A DNA stretch of 64,000 nt from JBCBEX01 sp038528235 (lineage in GTDB: Bacteria; Bacteroidota; Rhodothermia; Rhodothermales; Rubricoccaceae). The notes below the pieces were generated by a model that saw only the letters and a list, made by a program, of their open reading frames with translations, searched no databases and was not told the origin of the DNA. The stretch covers positions 1 through 64,000 of the forward strand of contig JBCBEX010000012.1 of the NCBI GenBank assembly GCA_038528235.1, in the 5' to 3' direction. Below, piece by piece: positions 9,853-19,513 of this stretch. Position numbers and translations under genes: made by a program. Each line of letters starts with the position of its first letter. The first letter of the stretch is position 1.

Positions 9853-9912
9853 TGCCGTTTTGCCGTGGTCTTGAATCGACTATCGCACTGCAAAACGGCA
9901 GCACGGCAAAAC
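9853..9912 (-). promoter_or_regulatory. Mutually exclusive hairpins upstream of atpA
   Basis: TGCCGTTTTGC (9853-9863) pairs with GCAAAACGGCA (9890-9900), and GTTTTGCCGTG (9857-9867) pairs with CACGGCAAAAC (9902-9912). Both stems are 11 bp and share bases 9857-9863, so only one can form at a time. They sit in the atpH-atpA gap and could act on mRNA stability or translation of atpA; no function is proven. Confidence 0.5.
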
Positions 9913-9923
9913 TGAAACACGCT

Positions 9924-10475
9924 TTAGTTCATCGAAACGTAGGCGCGCTGGGCGAACTGGTCGCGGAGCTGCGCGAGTTGGTGACGGACGGAGCCGTCGT
10001 AGACCTGGTCGCCGATGCGGACGACGATGCCGCCCATCAGGGCTTCGTCGACGCGGACCTGGAGGCGCACCTTCTTGCCGGTGCGCTGCTGGAGCGTCTT
10101 GGTGAGCGCCTCGGTCTCCTTGGCCGAGAGTGGCATCGCGGAGCGCACGACGGCTTCGACGACGCCGTTGACTTCGTCGCGGAGGGCCTGGTAGGCGTCG
10201 AGCACCTCGGGGAGCAGCCCGTCACGGTCTTTCTGGACGAGCAGCTTCACGAAATTGAGCGTGAGCGGCTGCACGTTGCCCTTGAGGAGCTTCTCCACCA
10301 CCGACGTCTTCTTGTCGTTCGGGATGACGGGGCTCTCGAAGAGGAGCACCAGGTCGCGGGAGTCGGCGAGGCTGGTGCGGAGGTCACGCACGTCGGCGTC
10401 GATCTTCGTGACCGACCCGGCCTGGTCGGCCTCCTGGTAGAGCGCCTGCGCGTAGCGTCGAGCGACGGGGTTCAT
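9924..10475 (-). CDS. atpH: ATP synthase delta subunit (OSCP)
   Basis: A 183-residue protein of the delta/OSCP family, which links the peripheral b stalk to the top of F1. The N-terminal helical bundle begins ARRYAQALYQ, the usual family start. The C-terminal strand region contains the GGIVVRIGDQVYDGSVRHQL motif, which defines the family. Length is typical (175-185). It sits between atpF (72 bases away) and atpA, in the standard order b-delta-alpha-gamma. Confidence 0.97.
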   Translation of the reverse strand: MNPVARRYAQALYQEADQAGSVTKIDADVRDLRTSLADSRDLVLLFESPVIPNDKKTSVVEKLLKGNVQPLTLNFVKLLVQKDRDGLLPEVLDAYQALRDEVNGVVEAVVRSAMPLSAKETEALTKTLQQRTGKKVRLQVRVDEALMGGIVVRIGDQVYDGSVRHQLAQLRDQFAQRAYVSMN

Positions 10476-10547
10476 AGATCGGGGTGTGAACGTTTGGAGG
10501 CGCGAAGGCGTGATCGACTCTGCGTCTACGCCCTCAGCCGTCCAGAC

Positions 10548-11063
10548 TTAGTTCTTCGGCATCTCGGTGAGGAAGGCGTCGACCAGCTTCTGCTGGCGGC
10601 TGGCGTCGAGGTTCTCGCGGAGGATCTTCTCCGCTGCCCCGATGGCGAGCCCGGCGACTTCCTGGCGCAGTTCGCCGATGGCGCGCTGCTTCTCGTTCTC
10701 GATGTCCTTCTTGGCCTGCTCCTGCATGCGGGCGATCTCAGCCTTCGTCTTGTCGGCTTCACGCTCGCGGAGGGCCTGGGCGTCGTCGCGGGCCTCGGCG
10801 AGGATGCGCTGAGCTTCGCGCTCGGCCTCACGGCGCTGCTTCTCGTTGTCGGCCTGCATGGCCTTCGCTTCAGCGAGCGCCTTCTCGGCACGCGTGATGG
10901 ACTCTTCGATGGTGGCCTCACGCTCGCGGAGCGCCGACGTAATCGGCCCCCAGGCGTACTTGCCCACGATGAAGAGGAAGATGGAGAACGCGATGACGAT
11001 CCAGAAGATCAGCCCGGCGTTCGGGGAGAGCAGTCCACCAGCAGCGAAGATGGTCGCAATCAT
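10548..11063 (-). CDS. atpF: ATP synthase Fo b subunit
   Basis: A 171-residue protein with one N-terminal membrane helix (about 16-36, LIFWIVIAFSIFLFIVG) followed by a long, highly charged helix to residue ~150 rich in Glu, Lys, Ala and Arg. This forms the right-handed coiled-coil peripheral stalk that holds F1 against Fo. The KYAWGPI sequence just after the membrane segment is the classic (K/R)(F/Y)xWxP(I/V) motif. Only one b gene is present, so the stalk should be a homodimer. Confidence 0.97.
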   Translation of the reverse strand: MIATIFAAGGLLSPNAGLIFWIVIAFSIFLFIVGKYAWGPITSALREREATIEESITRAEKALAEAKAMQADNEKQRREAEREAQRILAEARDDAQALREREADKTKAEIARMQEQAKKDIENEKQRAIGELRQEVAGLAIGAAEKILRENLDASRQQKLVDAFLTEMPKN

Positions 11064-11102
11064 CGGAACGAGGTCAATACAGGGGATTGGGGTGAGGCGG
11101 GT

Positions 11103-11136
11103 GAGCGGCAGGCTAGGGCGTTCTAGCCTGCCGCTC
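11103..11136 (-). terminator. Perfect 14-bp hairpin between atpE and atpF
   Basis: GAGCGGCAGGCTAG (11103-11116) and CTAGCCTGCCGCTC (11123-11136) are exact inverted repeats with a 6-base loop. The hairpin lies 36 bases after the atpE stop and has no T-run. It is probably an attenuator or a 3'-end protector that raises the level of c-subunit mRNA over the downstream genes (inference). Confidence 0.6.
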
Positions 11137-11171
11137 CCACACTCGCGTTGGGGTCCTCAGTCGCGCCGGAC

Positions 11172-12730
<1,559 letters not shown>

Positions 12731-12796
12731 CAGGCGAGGGTGAGGAATCGGATGGGAGGAATGCGCGAGGCGATGAAGCGCTTCAGGGGAGCTAGT

Positions 12797-13105
12797 TCAG
12801 ACAGTCGGCGTGACGGCATTCATGTCGCGGCTTTTGAGCAGCCACCATTCGCCACCAACGCCGAGCACAAACGCCCCGAGTAGGCCTGTCACGAAGCCAG
12901 CCTCCTGCACATCGACGAGCAGCAGCGTCAGCACCACGGCGAGGAGCAGCAGCACAATCCGTACGACGAGACTCGAGAGCACGAGGCGGATGAAGATGTT
13001 GTCGGGCCGCGTGAGGGCATGGCGGATCACCGCGTAGCTCGCCGCGGCGTTGCACACGCCGAGACCCGCGCCGAGGGCGAAGCTGAACCAGAAAGCGCTG
13101 GGCAT
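12797..13105 (-). CDS. Small membrane protein, AtpI-like (position of subunit I)
   Basis: A 102-residue hydrophobic protein with about four membrane segments (roughly 2-24, 37-60, 62-80 and the TGLLGAFVLGVGGEW stretch). Its place directly before atpB (66 bases) and after atpZ is where many atp operons carry the I subunit, a c-ring assembly chaperone. Sequence similarity is too low to name it firmly. ATG 13105 is chosen because earlier in-frame starts add a hydrophilic stretch that would bury the first membrane helix. Confidence 0.7.
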   Translation of the reverse strand: MPSAFWFSFALGAGLGVCNAAASYAVIRHALTRPDNIFIRLVLSSLVVRIVLLLLAVVLTLLLVDVQEAGFVTGLLGAFVLGVGGEWWLLKSRDMNAVTPTV

Positions 13106-13301
13106 ACGTCCAGGGGCGGGAGCCGTGGGGGAAACGGGCGAAGAGAAGAAGCAGGACACCCGAGCGCAGAAGGCTCCGGGGGCATCGGCGCGCAAGTTAG
13201 ACCGACCCATTTTGAGGGGGCGGCAAGGGGGCGTGAAGATGAAGCGAAATGGCCTGTTTTCGCCGAAAAAGCCCTTCGCCGCGTCTTCGCAGAAGCCAGC
13301 C

Positions 13302-13691
13302 CTAGCCGTCCGTTTCCGGTCCCGTCTCCGGCCTCGTTTGCGCCTTCTGAACCGACTGTCCAGATCGGCTCCCGTAGCGCCGTGCGGACTCCGCGTTGAG
13401 ATCGGCTACAAGCCGCAGAAGCACCACGAACACAGCGATGACGCCGAACAAGCTGCCCAGCAGGATTCCCCACGGGCTCGTGCCCAGCCACCCGTCGGCG
13501 AGATAGCCGAGGCCCGCCGTCATCGCCATCGTGAGTCCAACTTGAATGCCGACGTGCAGGTACGGCCCCGCCGCCTTGAGAGCCTCGCCCGGACTGCTGC
13601 CGATGCGTCCGGCGCGTGGTGCCTCGTCCGCAGGGCGACCGCCTGGCGAACGGTGGGCATAGTCGTCGGTGCGCTTTGCGGCCATGAACAT
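13302..13691 (-). CDS. AtpZ/AtpI family protein
   Basis: A 129-residue protein with a basic hydrophilic N-terminus (1-42), two membrane helices (about 47-66 and 74-94) and a polar tail. The core GIQVGLTMAMTAGLGYLADGWLG followed by GILLGSLFGV matches the AtpZ family. AtpZ forms an Mg2+/Ca2+-associated accessory complex with AtpI at the head of atp operons. The spacing of the two helices and the conserved YLADG turn are the main evidence. A second ATG two codons downstream is equally usable. Confidence 0.85.
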   Translation of the reverse strand: MFMAAKRTDDYAHRSPGGRPADEAPRAGRIGSSPGEALKAAGPYLHVGIQVGLTMAMTAGLGYLADGWLGTSPWGILLGSLFGVIAVFVVLLRLVADLNAESARRYGSRSGQSVQKAQTRPETGPETDG

Positions 13692-13755
13692 GAGGGCTTC
13701 AGGCGTCCAGGCGTCGCAGCCGTGGAGGCGGGGGCGACGGCTGTGTGGGTGACGG

Positions 13756-14190
13756 CTAAGCAGGCTTCTTCGCCTCGGACTTGGCCGCGCCGGCTTTCGT
13801 CACGCCGCTCATATCGCAGCGCCCGGTGAACACCGCCCCGTCCTCCACGACCAGCTTCGAGGTGCTGATGTTGCCATTGACCCGCGCGGTGCTCTTCAGG
13901 ACGAGGCGTCCCTGCACCACTACATCGCCGTCGACGGTGCCGCTGAGGTCGGCGCTGGCCGACTCCAGGGTGCCTTCGATGCGCCCTTCTGGGCTCACCA
14001 CAGTGCGACCGCTGACATACACGTCGCCCTTGATCTCGCCGCCGATGTGGATGTCTGCCTGCGAGCGCAGACTGCCCTCGATGACCGTTCCGGCCCCGAT
14101 GATGTTGTTGGTAGGGCCGACGGGCGAGGGCGAGCCGTTGCGGAGCTTTGCCATGGAGGTAGAATCCGACTTAGAGGATCGAGAAAACAT
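13756..14190 (-). CDS. Bactofilin
   Basis: A 144-residue protein whose centre (about 26-125) is a right-handed beta helix built of short repeats such as GTVIEGSLRS, GGEIKGDVYVSGRTVVSPEG and GTVDGDVVVQGRLVL, the bactofilin core. The N-terminal tail is Ser/Lys-rich and disordered; the C-terminus has a polar Ala/Lys tail. Bactofilins polymerise spontaneously without nucleotide at the inner membrane and steer cell-wall enzymes. The M23 endopeptidase gene lies 67 bases upstream on the same strand, the pairing known from curvature systems in other bacteria. Confidence 0.93.
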   Translation of the reverse strand: MFSRSSKSDSTSMAKLRNGSPSPVGPTNNIIGAGTVIEGSLRSQADIHIGGEIKGDVYVSGRTVVSPEGRIEGTLESASADLSGTVDGDVVVQGRLVLKSTARVNGNISTSKLVVEDGAVFTGRCDMSGVTKAGAAKSEAKKPA

Positions 14191-14257
14191 GGAGGGAAGG
14201 GAAGCACCTGCCAGGCTACGTCGGCGCGCCCCTGCGGTCCGCGTTGGACGCCAGGAG

Positions 14258-15163
14258 TCATGCGCCGCTCGTCACGAGGTACTGCCGGGGATCCTGGGCG
14301 AGGCCGTTGCGCCACAGTTCGAAGTGGAGGTGCGGGCCGGTGGTGATCTCGCCGGTGTTGCCGCTCACGGCGACGGCTTCGCGGCTGCGGACCCGGTCGC
14401 CGATGCGCTTGAGCAGGCGGTCGTTGTGTTTGTAGACAGAAAGATAGCCGTCGGCGTGCTGCACGGCAATCGTGAAGCCGCCCTCGTGGGTCCAATCGGC
14501 GAAGGTGACATAGCCATCGCCTACGGCCCGCACGGTAGTCCCCTCTTCCACAACGAAGTCCGCACCGAAGTGTCCTCCCTGGGCGTTGTAGCCCCGCCCG
14601 AGGAAGCCATCGACGGGCGGCAGGACAGGAAAGCGGAGGCTGGCGAGCGCCTCGGCTGCACGTACGGCCGACACGGGCTCCTCGCCTGCGTCCAGGAAGC
14701 GGTAGCGGATGGCGGGCTGCTCGTGGTCGGCCCAGTTGTCGGTGGGCGTGGCCTGCGCCACGGCCCCAGGCTCGTCGAAGCGGCTCAGGTCGGGTAGCTC
14801 GGGCGGCGATGTAGACACCTCCGACGTGTCCGCCTCACCTGTGATGAGGCGTCCAAGCTGGGCGAGCTGCTGGTACTGCACGGCGATCGAGTCGCGCATG
14901 GCCGCGATGCGCGCGTCTTGCTCTAGGATGCGTCCGCGCAGCGCGTCCGCACCGGGGCCGACGAGAGGCGCACGGAGCGCGGGCGTGAAGACGATCAGTG
15001 CCGCGAGCGCGCCACCGAGCACCAGCACGGAGGCGAGGCCGACGCCGAGCATTACAGCAGGCTGCACGCGGTATTGGTGCGGCTGGAGGGCCTCGTCGTC
15101 CATGAGGATGACGGTGCAGGAGCGTCCGATGCGACGCGCTAGATCGAGCACGAAGCGAAGCAT
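14258..15163 (-). CDS. Membrane-anchored M23 family murein endopeptidase
   Basis: A 301-residue protein with one membrane helix (about 36-60), a coiled-coil spacer (72-107, containing QQLAQLGRL) and a LytM/M23 peptidase domain (about 183-296). All four catalytic-zone residues are present: His198 and Asp202 in HFGADF, and His278 and His280 in HLHFE, so the zinc site should be active, unlike the regulatory LytM proteins. Expected role: cutting peptidoglycan cross-links in the periplasm under guidance of the adjacent bactofilin. ATG 15163 is preferred; an upstream in-frame start at 15280 adds a region with no membrane-protein character. Confidence 0.9.
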   Translation of the reverse strand: MLRFVLDLARRIGRSCTVILMDDEALQPHQYRVQPAVMLGVGLASVLVLGGALAALIVFTPALRAPLVGPGADALRGRILEQDARIAAMRDSIAVQYQQLAQLGRLITGEADTSEVSTSPPELPDLSRFDEPGAVAQATPTDNWADHEQPAIRYRFLDAGEEPVSAVRAAEALASLRFPVLPPVDGFLGRGYNAQGGHFGADFVVEEGTTVRAVGDGYVTFADWTHEGGFTIAVQHADGYLSVYKHNDRLLKRIGDRVRSREAVAVSGNTGEITTGPHLHFELWRNGLAQDPRQYLVTSGA

Positions 15164-15309
15164 AGGCAAGGCGGAAGACTCGACCAGGCTGGCGCCCGGC
15201 CGGATTGACCGGGGCCGCACGCTGCTTTCTTGGTTTCTACACAGCGCAACGGCTAAATTACTCCGTTTATCATCGCGCACTGCGAAGTCCCCACGAACCT
15301 GATCTACAC

Positions 15310-15561
15310 ATGCCTCAGCACAAGTCTGCCGAGAAGCGTGTGCGCCAAAACGCCAAGCGCCGCGCTCGCAACCGCTACCAGAAAGTACGCATCCGTACCC
15401 TCATCAAGGACCTTGAAGCCACACAAGACCCGGCTGCTGCCGCGGAGAAATTGCGCGTGGTCAAGGCTCAGCTCGACCGCCTCGCCACGAAGGGCATCTT
15501 CCACCGCAACAAGGTGGCCCACATGAAGAGCCGCCTCGAGCTTCACGTCAACGGCCTGTAG
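15310..15561 (+). CDS. rpsT: 30S ribosomal protein S20
   Basis: An 83-residue, strongly basic, all-helical protein that binds 16S rRNA early in 30S assembly. The start MPQHKSAEKRVRQNAKRRARN is the characteristic S20 opening, and IFHRNKVAHMKSRL closes the third helix. The typical first Met is at 15310; the in-frame stretch upstream to 15205 has no S20 similarity. The gene is divergent from the M23 peptidase with 146 bases between them. Confidence 0.97.
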   Translation: MPQHKSAEKRVRQNAKRRARNRYQKVRIRTLIKDLEATQDPAAAAEKLRVVKAQLDRLATKGIFHRNKVAHMKSRLELHVNGL

Positions 15562-15939
15562 CGCCGCCCGGTGTCCCGCGAGGGACCCCACGGTCCCAGC
15601 ACCAGGTGGCCCCTCCACCAAGGAACTCTCACCGGGCGCCGAGAACCAACTCGCCTGCCGCCCGTCGCACTTCTCACCCAGGCCCACTGGGGCCTTCCGG
15701 CCGAATTCCTCAGGGTTCCGTACACTTCTCCCAGTCTCCGCTTGATTGTCTGGGTGCTTGATGCCGAATCTTGGGAGATCGGAGATTTCTCCCCCTACCC
15801 CACGTCCCTCAGGGCGTCGCTCCCTCTCTCGGACCGCACTCCTGCACGGGCTGGCACGTCGGAGGACCTCGTTCGTCAACCTCCTAAGCCTTGTCTCGGA
15901 CGGCTCCTTCCTTCGTCCACCATCACGTCCACGAACCGC
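15562..15939 (+). other. Long gap/leader between rpsT and the first PKD-OmpA gene
   Basis: There is no convincing gene in these 378 bases. Just after rpsT come two GC hairpins (GGGACC..GGTCCC near 15583 and GGTGG..CCACC near 15606), which may end its transcript. At 15773-15793 two overlapping stems can form: GGGAGA with TCTCCC, or GGAGA with TCTCC. An in-frame extension of the next gene runs through here, but its composition (Pro/Ser/Arg-rich) and the signal peptide at 15940 argue against it being translated. Confidence 0.5.
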
Positions 15940-17538
15940 ATGACTACCACCATGACCTTGCGTCTACACACGGCACTTTTGCTCGGCTGTGCGGCCCTGC
16001 TGCTGCTCGCACCCCAAGCTGAAGCCCAGGTGCGCGCCGACAACTCGCTCTACATCGCCGCACGGGTCGGCGTCGGCGCCTATGGCGGCGACATTGACGG
16101 GGTCGCTGACGGCGAATTCGGCGACTACTTCGACCAGCTCGGCCTCGGCTTCGGTGGCGAGATCGGCTACCAGTTCTCGCCGTCGCTCGCCCTCGGTGTG
16201 CTGTACCACTACGGTTCCTACCCAGGCCTCGAGGAGTTTGAGGACCGGCCTGACTTCTTCGCCAACGACGGGGACGTTGTGCAGCACCTTGAAGTGCTGT
16301 TCCGCTACGTTCCCTTCTCCAACGCGCGCCTCAGCCCGTTTGTGCTGCTCGGTGGTGGCTTCACGCTCTCAACGCCCGACCCGCTCCGCCCGTCGACCAA
16401 CGATGCGGACTCGTGGGGAGCCGGTCCCGTTGCGGGCCTCGGTCTCGACCTCGTGCTCGGCTCGCGTCTTTCGCTCTTCACCGAGCTCAAGGGCTTCCTC
16501 GTGATGCCGGACGACGCCGTCGACAACAACAACCCGGGCGAGAACAACGACGGAGACGCTGCCTTCTTCAACACGGATGCAGACGACATGGACTTTGACA
16601 TCCTCGGCTATGGAGGAATCGGTCTGCGTCTCACGTTTGCCCCCGCTATCACGAAGGTTGACGCTACCATCGACGGCCCGACAAGCCTCCTGACAGGCGA
16701 GTCTGGCACCTACACCGCCTTCGTCAACGACGACGCGACCGGCCCCTGTGAGTACACCTGGGACTGGGGCGACGGCCAGACCGCCACCGGCCTGACGGCG
16801 ACCCACATGTATGCTGAGGAGGGCACCTACACGGTCACCTTCTCGGCGGCCTGCAAGGCCAACACCGATGTCGAGACGCTGCTCGTGACGGTCACCACCC
16901 CGCCGCCGCCGCCGATCGAAGCGCCTGCGCTCGCCAACTGCACGGCGACCCCGTCTGAGGCCAACCTCGGCGAAGCCGTTCGCTTCAGCGCCACCGTGAC
17001 CGGCACGCAGCCGATCACCTTCGCCTACGACTTCGGCGACGGCTCCTCGGCCAACACGCTCACCGCCACGCACACCTATGGCGAAGAAGGCGAGTACACG
17101 GTCACCCTGCGCGCCTCCAACGAGGCCGGCAGCGACCAGTGCACCTTCGTCGTCAACGTGGTGGACCGCTTCTGCGCTGAGGTCAGCGACCTCAACACGG
17201 TCTACTTCGACTACGGCGCCAGCAGCCTCACGGCTGACGCGCAAGGCCGCCTCGCGGAGAACATCGAAGTACTCGAGCGCTGCCCGAACCTCTGCGTCGT
17301 CGTCAGCGCCTACACCGACGATCGCGAGAGCGACAAGCTCCGCCTCTCGGAGCGCCGCGCTGGCGAGGTCAAGGCCTACTACATGGAGAACGGCATCGAC
17401 GACAGCCGCATCGTGGCCCGCGGCCTCGGCGAGGCGCCGGACTCCAACTCGAAGGAGGATCCGGGCCCGGGTGACCGCAACGCCCGCCGCGCCGACTCCG
17501 CGCCGGTCGATTGCGACGAGCTTCCTTCGGACAGCTAA
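15940..17538 (+). CDS. Envelope protein: beta-barrel + 2 PKD + OmpA domain, paralogue 1
   Basis: A 532-residue exported protein. The signal peptide ends with PQAEAQ around residue 30. Residues ~31-230 alternate hydrophobic and polar with RYVPF, FVLLGGG and GYGGIGLRL strands, an OmpA/OprF-like 8-strand barrel. Two PKD-like Ig domains follow (about 235-330 and 335-425), each with the DWGDG or DFGDGS turn and the THxYxxxGxYTVT end. The last ~100 residues are a peptidoglycan-binding OmpA domain with FDYGASSL, DRESDKLRLSERRAG and GLGEAPDSNSKEDPG. The architecture anchors the outer membrane to the wall. First of three tandem paralogues, and followed by a strong terminator. Confidence 0.9.
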   Translation: MTTTMTLRLHTALLLGCAALLLLAPQAEAQVRADNSLYIAARVGVGAYGGDIDGVADGEFGDYFDQLGLGFGGEIGYQFSPSLALGVLYHYGSYPGLEEFEDRPDFFANDGDVVQHLEVLFRYVPFSNARLSPFVLLGGGFTLSTPDPLRPSTNDADSWGAGPVAGLGLDLVLGSRLSLFTELKGFLVMPDDAVDNNNPGENNDGDAAFFNTDADDMDFDILGYGGIGLRLTFAPAITKVDATIDGPTSLLTGESGTYTAFVNDDATGPCEYTWDWGDGQTATGLTATHMYAEEGTYTVTFSAACKANTDVETLLVTVTTPPPPPIEAPALANCTATPSEANLGEAVRFSATVTGTQPITFAYDFGDGSSANTLTATHTYGEEGEYTVTLRASNEAGSDQCTFVVNVVDRFCAEVSDLNTVYFDYGASSLTADAQGRLAENIEVLERCPNLCVVVSAYTDDRESDKLRLSERRAGEVKAYYMENGIDDSRIVARGLGEAPDSNSKEDPGPGDRNARRADSAPVDCDELPSDS

Positions 17539-17580
17539 TCGCGCCTGACACCTGCTCGTAGGACTCTTCCTACAGAGCAA

Positions 17581-17614
17581 GACCTCTCCCTTCTTCGGGG
17601 AGAGGTCTTTTTTT
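17581..17614 (+). terminator. Rho-independent terminator after paralogue 1
   Basis: A perfect 10-bp stem GACCTCTCCC (17581-17590) / GGGAGAGGTC (17598-17607) with a 7-base loop is followed by seven T (17608-17614). This is the clearest intrinsic terminator in the window and shows that the tandem paralogues are not one simple operon. Confidence 0.93.
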
Positions 17615-17714
17615 ATGTACTTGGTTCTGCCTATACTTGACCGGGTGTGCGCTGCCATCGTTTCCCCTCTGCGCGCACCCCTCGCTTTTCGCACACCCCC
17701 TCGTCCGTCTCTCT

Positions 17715-19271
17715 ATGAAGCACCTTTGGAACGCTCTATTGCTGAGCCTAGCGGCGTTGCTGGTTTCCTCCGCAGCACTCGCTCAGGTTCGCGCCGACAA
17801 CACCTTCTTCCTCCAAGCGCGCGTCGGTCTGACGACCTATGGCGGTGACATTGACAACAACCCGGACAACGAGATCGGGACCTACCTCGAAAACGGCGAC
17901 ATCGGCTTCGGTGGCGAGCTCGGCTACCAGTTCAGCCCGGGTGGAGCCATCAGCCTGGCTTACCTCTACGGTTCCTATCCCAACACGCTTACGGACTTCG
18001 CAGACGCTCCGATCCCGAGCACGGTGCGCGACAGCGATGTGGTTCAAGAAGTCCAGTTGCGCCTCCGCCTCACGCCCTTCGGCGGCTGGCGCATTGCCCC
18101 GTTTGTGACGCTGGGCGGCTCGTTCGCATTTGCCACGCCGGGCAACTCGGAGAACGACCCCCTCGAAGACTTTGCCTACGGCCCCCTCTTCGGTGGCGGC
18201 CTCGACATCCAGCTTACGGGGCGCCTAGCGTTGGTGCTGGAAGGCGATGTGCGTCTCTTCTTCCCAGACGGCGGCATCGACGGGTCTGACCCAAGCAACG
18301 CGACTATCCCGGTTGCCGCGGACGAGTCTGACTTCGACGCCCTTGGCTTCCTCGGAGGCGGTGTGCGCTTCACCTTCAAGTCGCCCATCACCAAGGTGGA
18401 TGCCATGATCGACGGCCCGATGTCGTTGGAGGCTGGCCAGACCGGCACCTTCTCGGCTGACGTCAACCCCGACGCCACGGGGCCGCTCTCGTTTGGGTGG
18501 GACTGGGGCGACGGCAGCACGTCGACTGGCCTCATTGCAACGCATACCTACAGTTCGCCCGGCGCCTACACCGTGACCTTCACGGCCACGGGCCCCGCCA
18601 ACACTGATGTGGAGACGATGACCGTGGAGGTCACCACACCGCCTGCACCGCCCGCCCAGCCGCCGGTGCTTGCCAACTGCACAGCCACGCCTGGCATCGC
18701 AAGCGTCGGCGAGGCGGTCCGCTTCAGCGCCACCGTGACCGGCACCACGCCGATCTCGTTCCGCTACGACTTCGGCGACGGCGGCTCGGCCAACACGCTC
18801 AACGCGAGCCACACGTACAACCAGACTGGTACCTACACCGTCACGCTCACGTCGACCAATGAAGCGGGTACCGACCAGTGCACCTTTGTCGTCAACGTGG
18901 CAGATCGCTTCTGCCAGGACGTCTCGGAGTTGAACACCGTGTTCTTCGACTACAGCGCCAGCGCCCTCAACAGCGAGGCCCAGAGCCGCCTGGACGAGAA
19001 CATTGAGGTGCTCGAACGGTGCCCGGACCTCTGCGTCATCGTCAACGGCTACACGGACGACCGCGAGGGCAACAAGCTCAGCCTGTCTGAACAGCGGGCC
19101 ACGGCCGTCGCCGCGTACTACGTGCAGAGCGGCATCGACCAGAGCCGCATCCAGACCCGCGGTCTTGGCGAGGCGCCGGACTCCAACTCGAAGGAGGATC
19201 CGGGCCCGGGTGACCGCAACGCCCGTCGCGCCGAGTCCCTCCCGGTCGGGTGCTCTGCACTCGGCAACTAG
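17715..19271 (+). CDS. Envelope protein: beta-barrel + 2 PKD + OmpA domain, paralogue 2
   Basis: A 518-residue paralogue of the preceding gene with the same domain order: signal peptide (1-25, ending ALAQ), barrel with GGELGYQFSPGG and GGGVRFTFKSPITKVDA, two PKD-like domains (DWGDGST and DFGDGGS turns) and an OmpA domain (FDYSASAL, DREGNKLSLSEQRA). The end of the gene shares a 59-base identical run with paralogue 1. It has its own upstream region after a terminator, including CCTATACTTGACC at about 17629, a possible promoter element, so separate expression is likely. ATG 17715 is chosen because the signal peptide starts there. Confidence 0.9.
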   Translation: MKHLWNALLLSLAALLVSSAALAQVRADNTFFLQARVGLTTYGGDIDNNPDNEIGTYLENGDIGFGGELGYQFSPGGAISLAYLYGSYPNTLTDFADAPIPSTVRDSDVVQEVQLRLRLTPFGGWRIAPFVTLGGSFAFATPGNSENDPLEDFAYGPLFGGGLDIQLTGRLALVLEGDVRLFFPDGGIDGSDPSNATIPVAADESDFDALGFLGGGVRFTFKSPITKVDAMIDGPMSLEAGQTGTFSADVNPDATGPLSFGWDWGDGSTSTGLIATHTYSSPGAYTVTFTATGPANTDVETMTVEVTTPPAPPAQPPVLANCTATPGIASVGEAVRFSATVTGTTPISFRYDFGDGGSANTLNASHTYNQTGTYTVTLTSTNEAGTDQCTFVVNVADRFCQDVSELNTVFFDYSASALNSEAQSRLDENIEVLERCPDLCVIVNGYTDDREGNKLSLSEQRATAVAAYYVQSGIDQSRIQTRGLGEAPDSNSKEDPGPGDRNARRAESLPVGCSALGN

Positions 19272-19312
19272 GCTACCCGTGCGCTGAGCGCACGCCAACC
19301 CTTACCCCAGCG

Positions 19313-19357
19313 CGAGGCCGGTCCTATTTCCTGGGACCGGCCTCGTCTCATCTTGTG
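19313..19357 (+). terminator. Terminator after paralogue 2
   Basis: A 12-bp perfect stem CGAGGCCGGTCC (19313-19324) / GGACCGGCCTCG (19334-19345) with a 9-base loop, then TCTCATCTTGTG. It lies 41 bases after the stop codon. Confidence 0.8.
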
Positions 19358-19513
19358 AGCCACAATGAACCTGGTGGTCCGGAAATGGGCAGCGCATGCT
19401 TAGATTGGCGGCGAAAGCATACCGTCAAGGTGTAGCCCCCTCACCGAGGTACTGTGGATCGATTGTTGCTTTTCGCGAAGCCTGCCCTCCCTTTTCTCGC
19501 TCGGACCTGGCCT

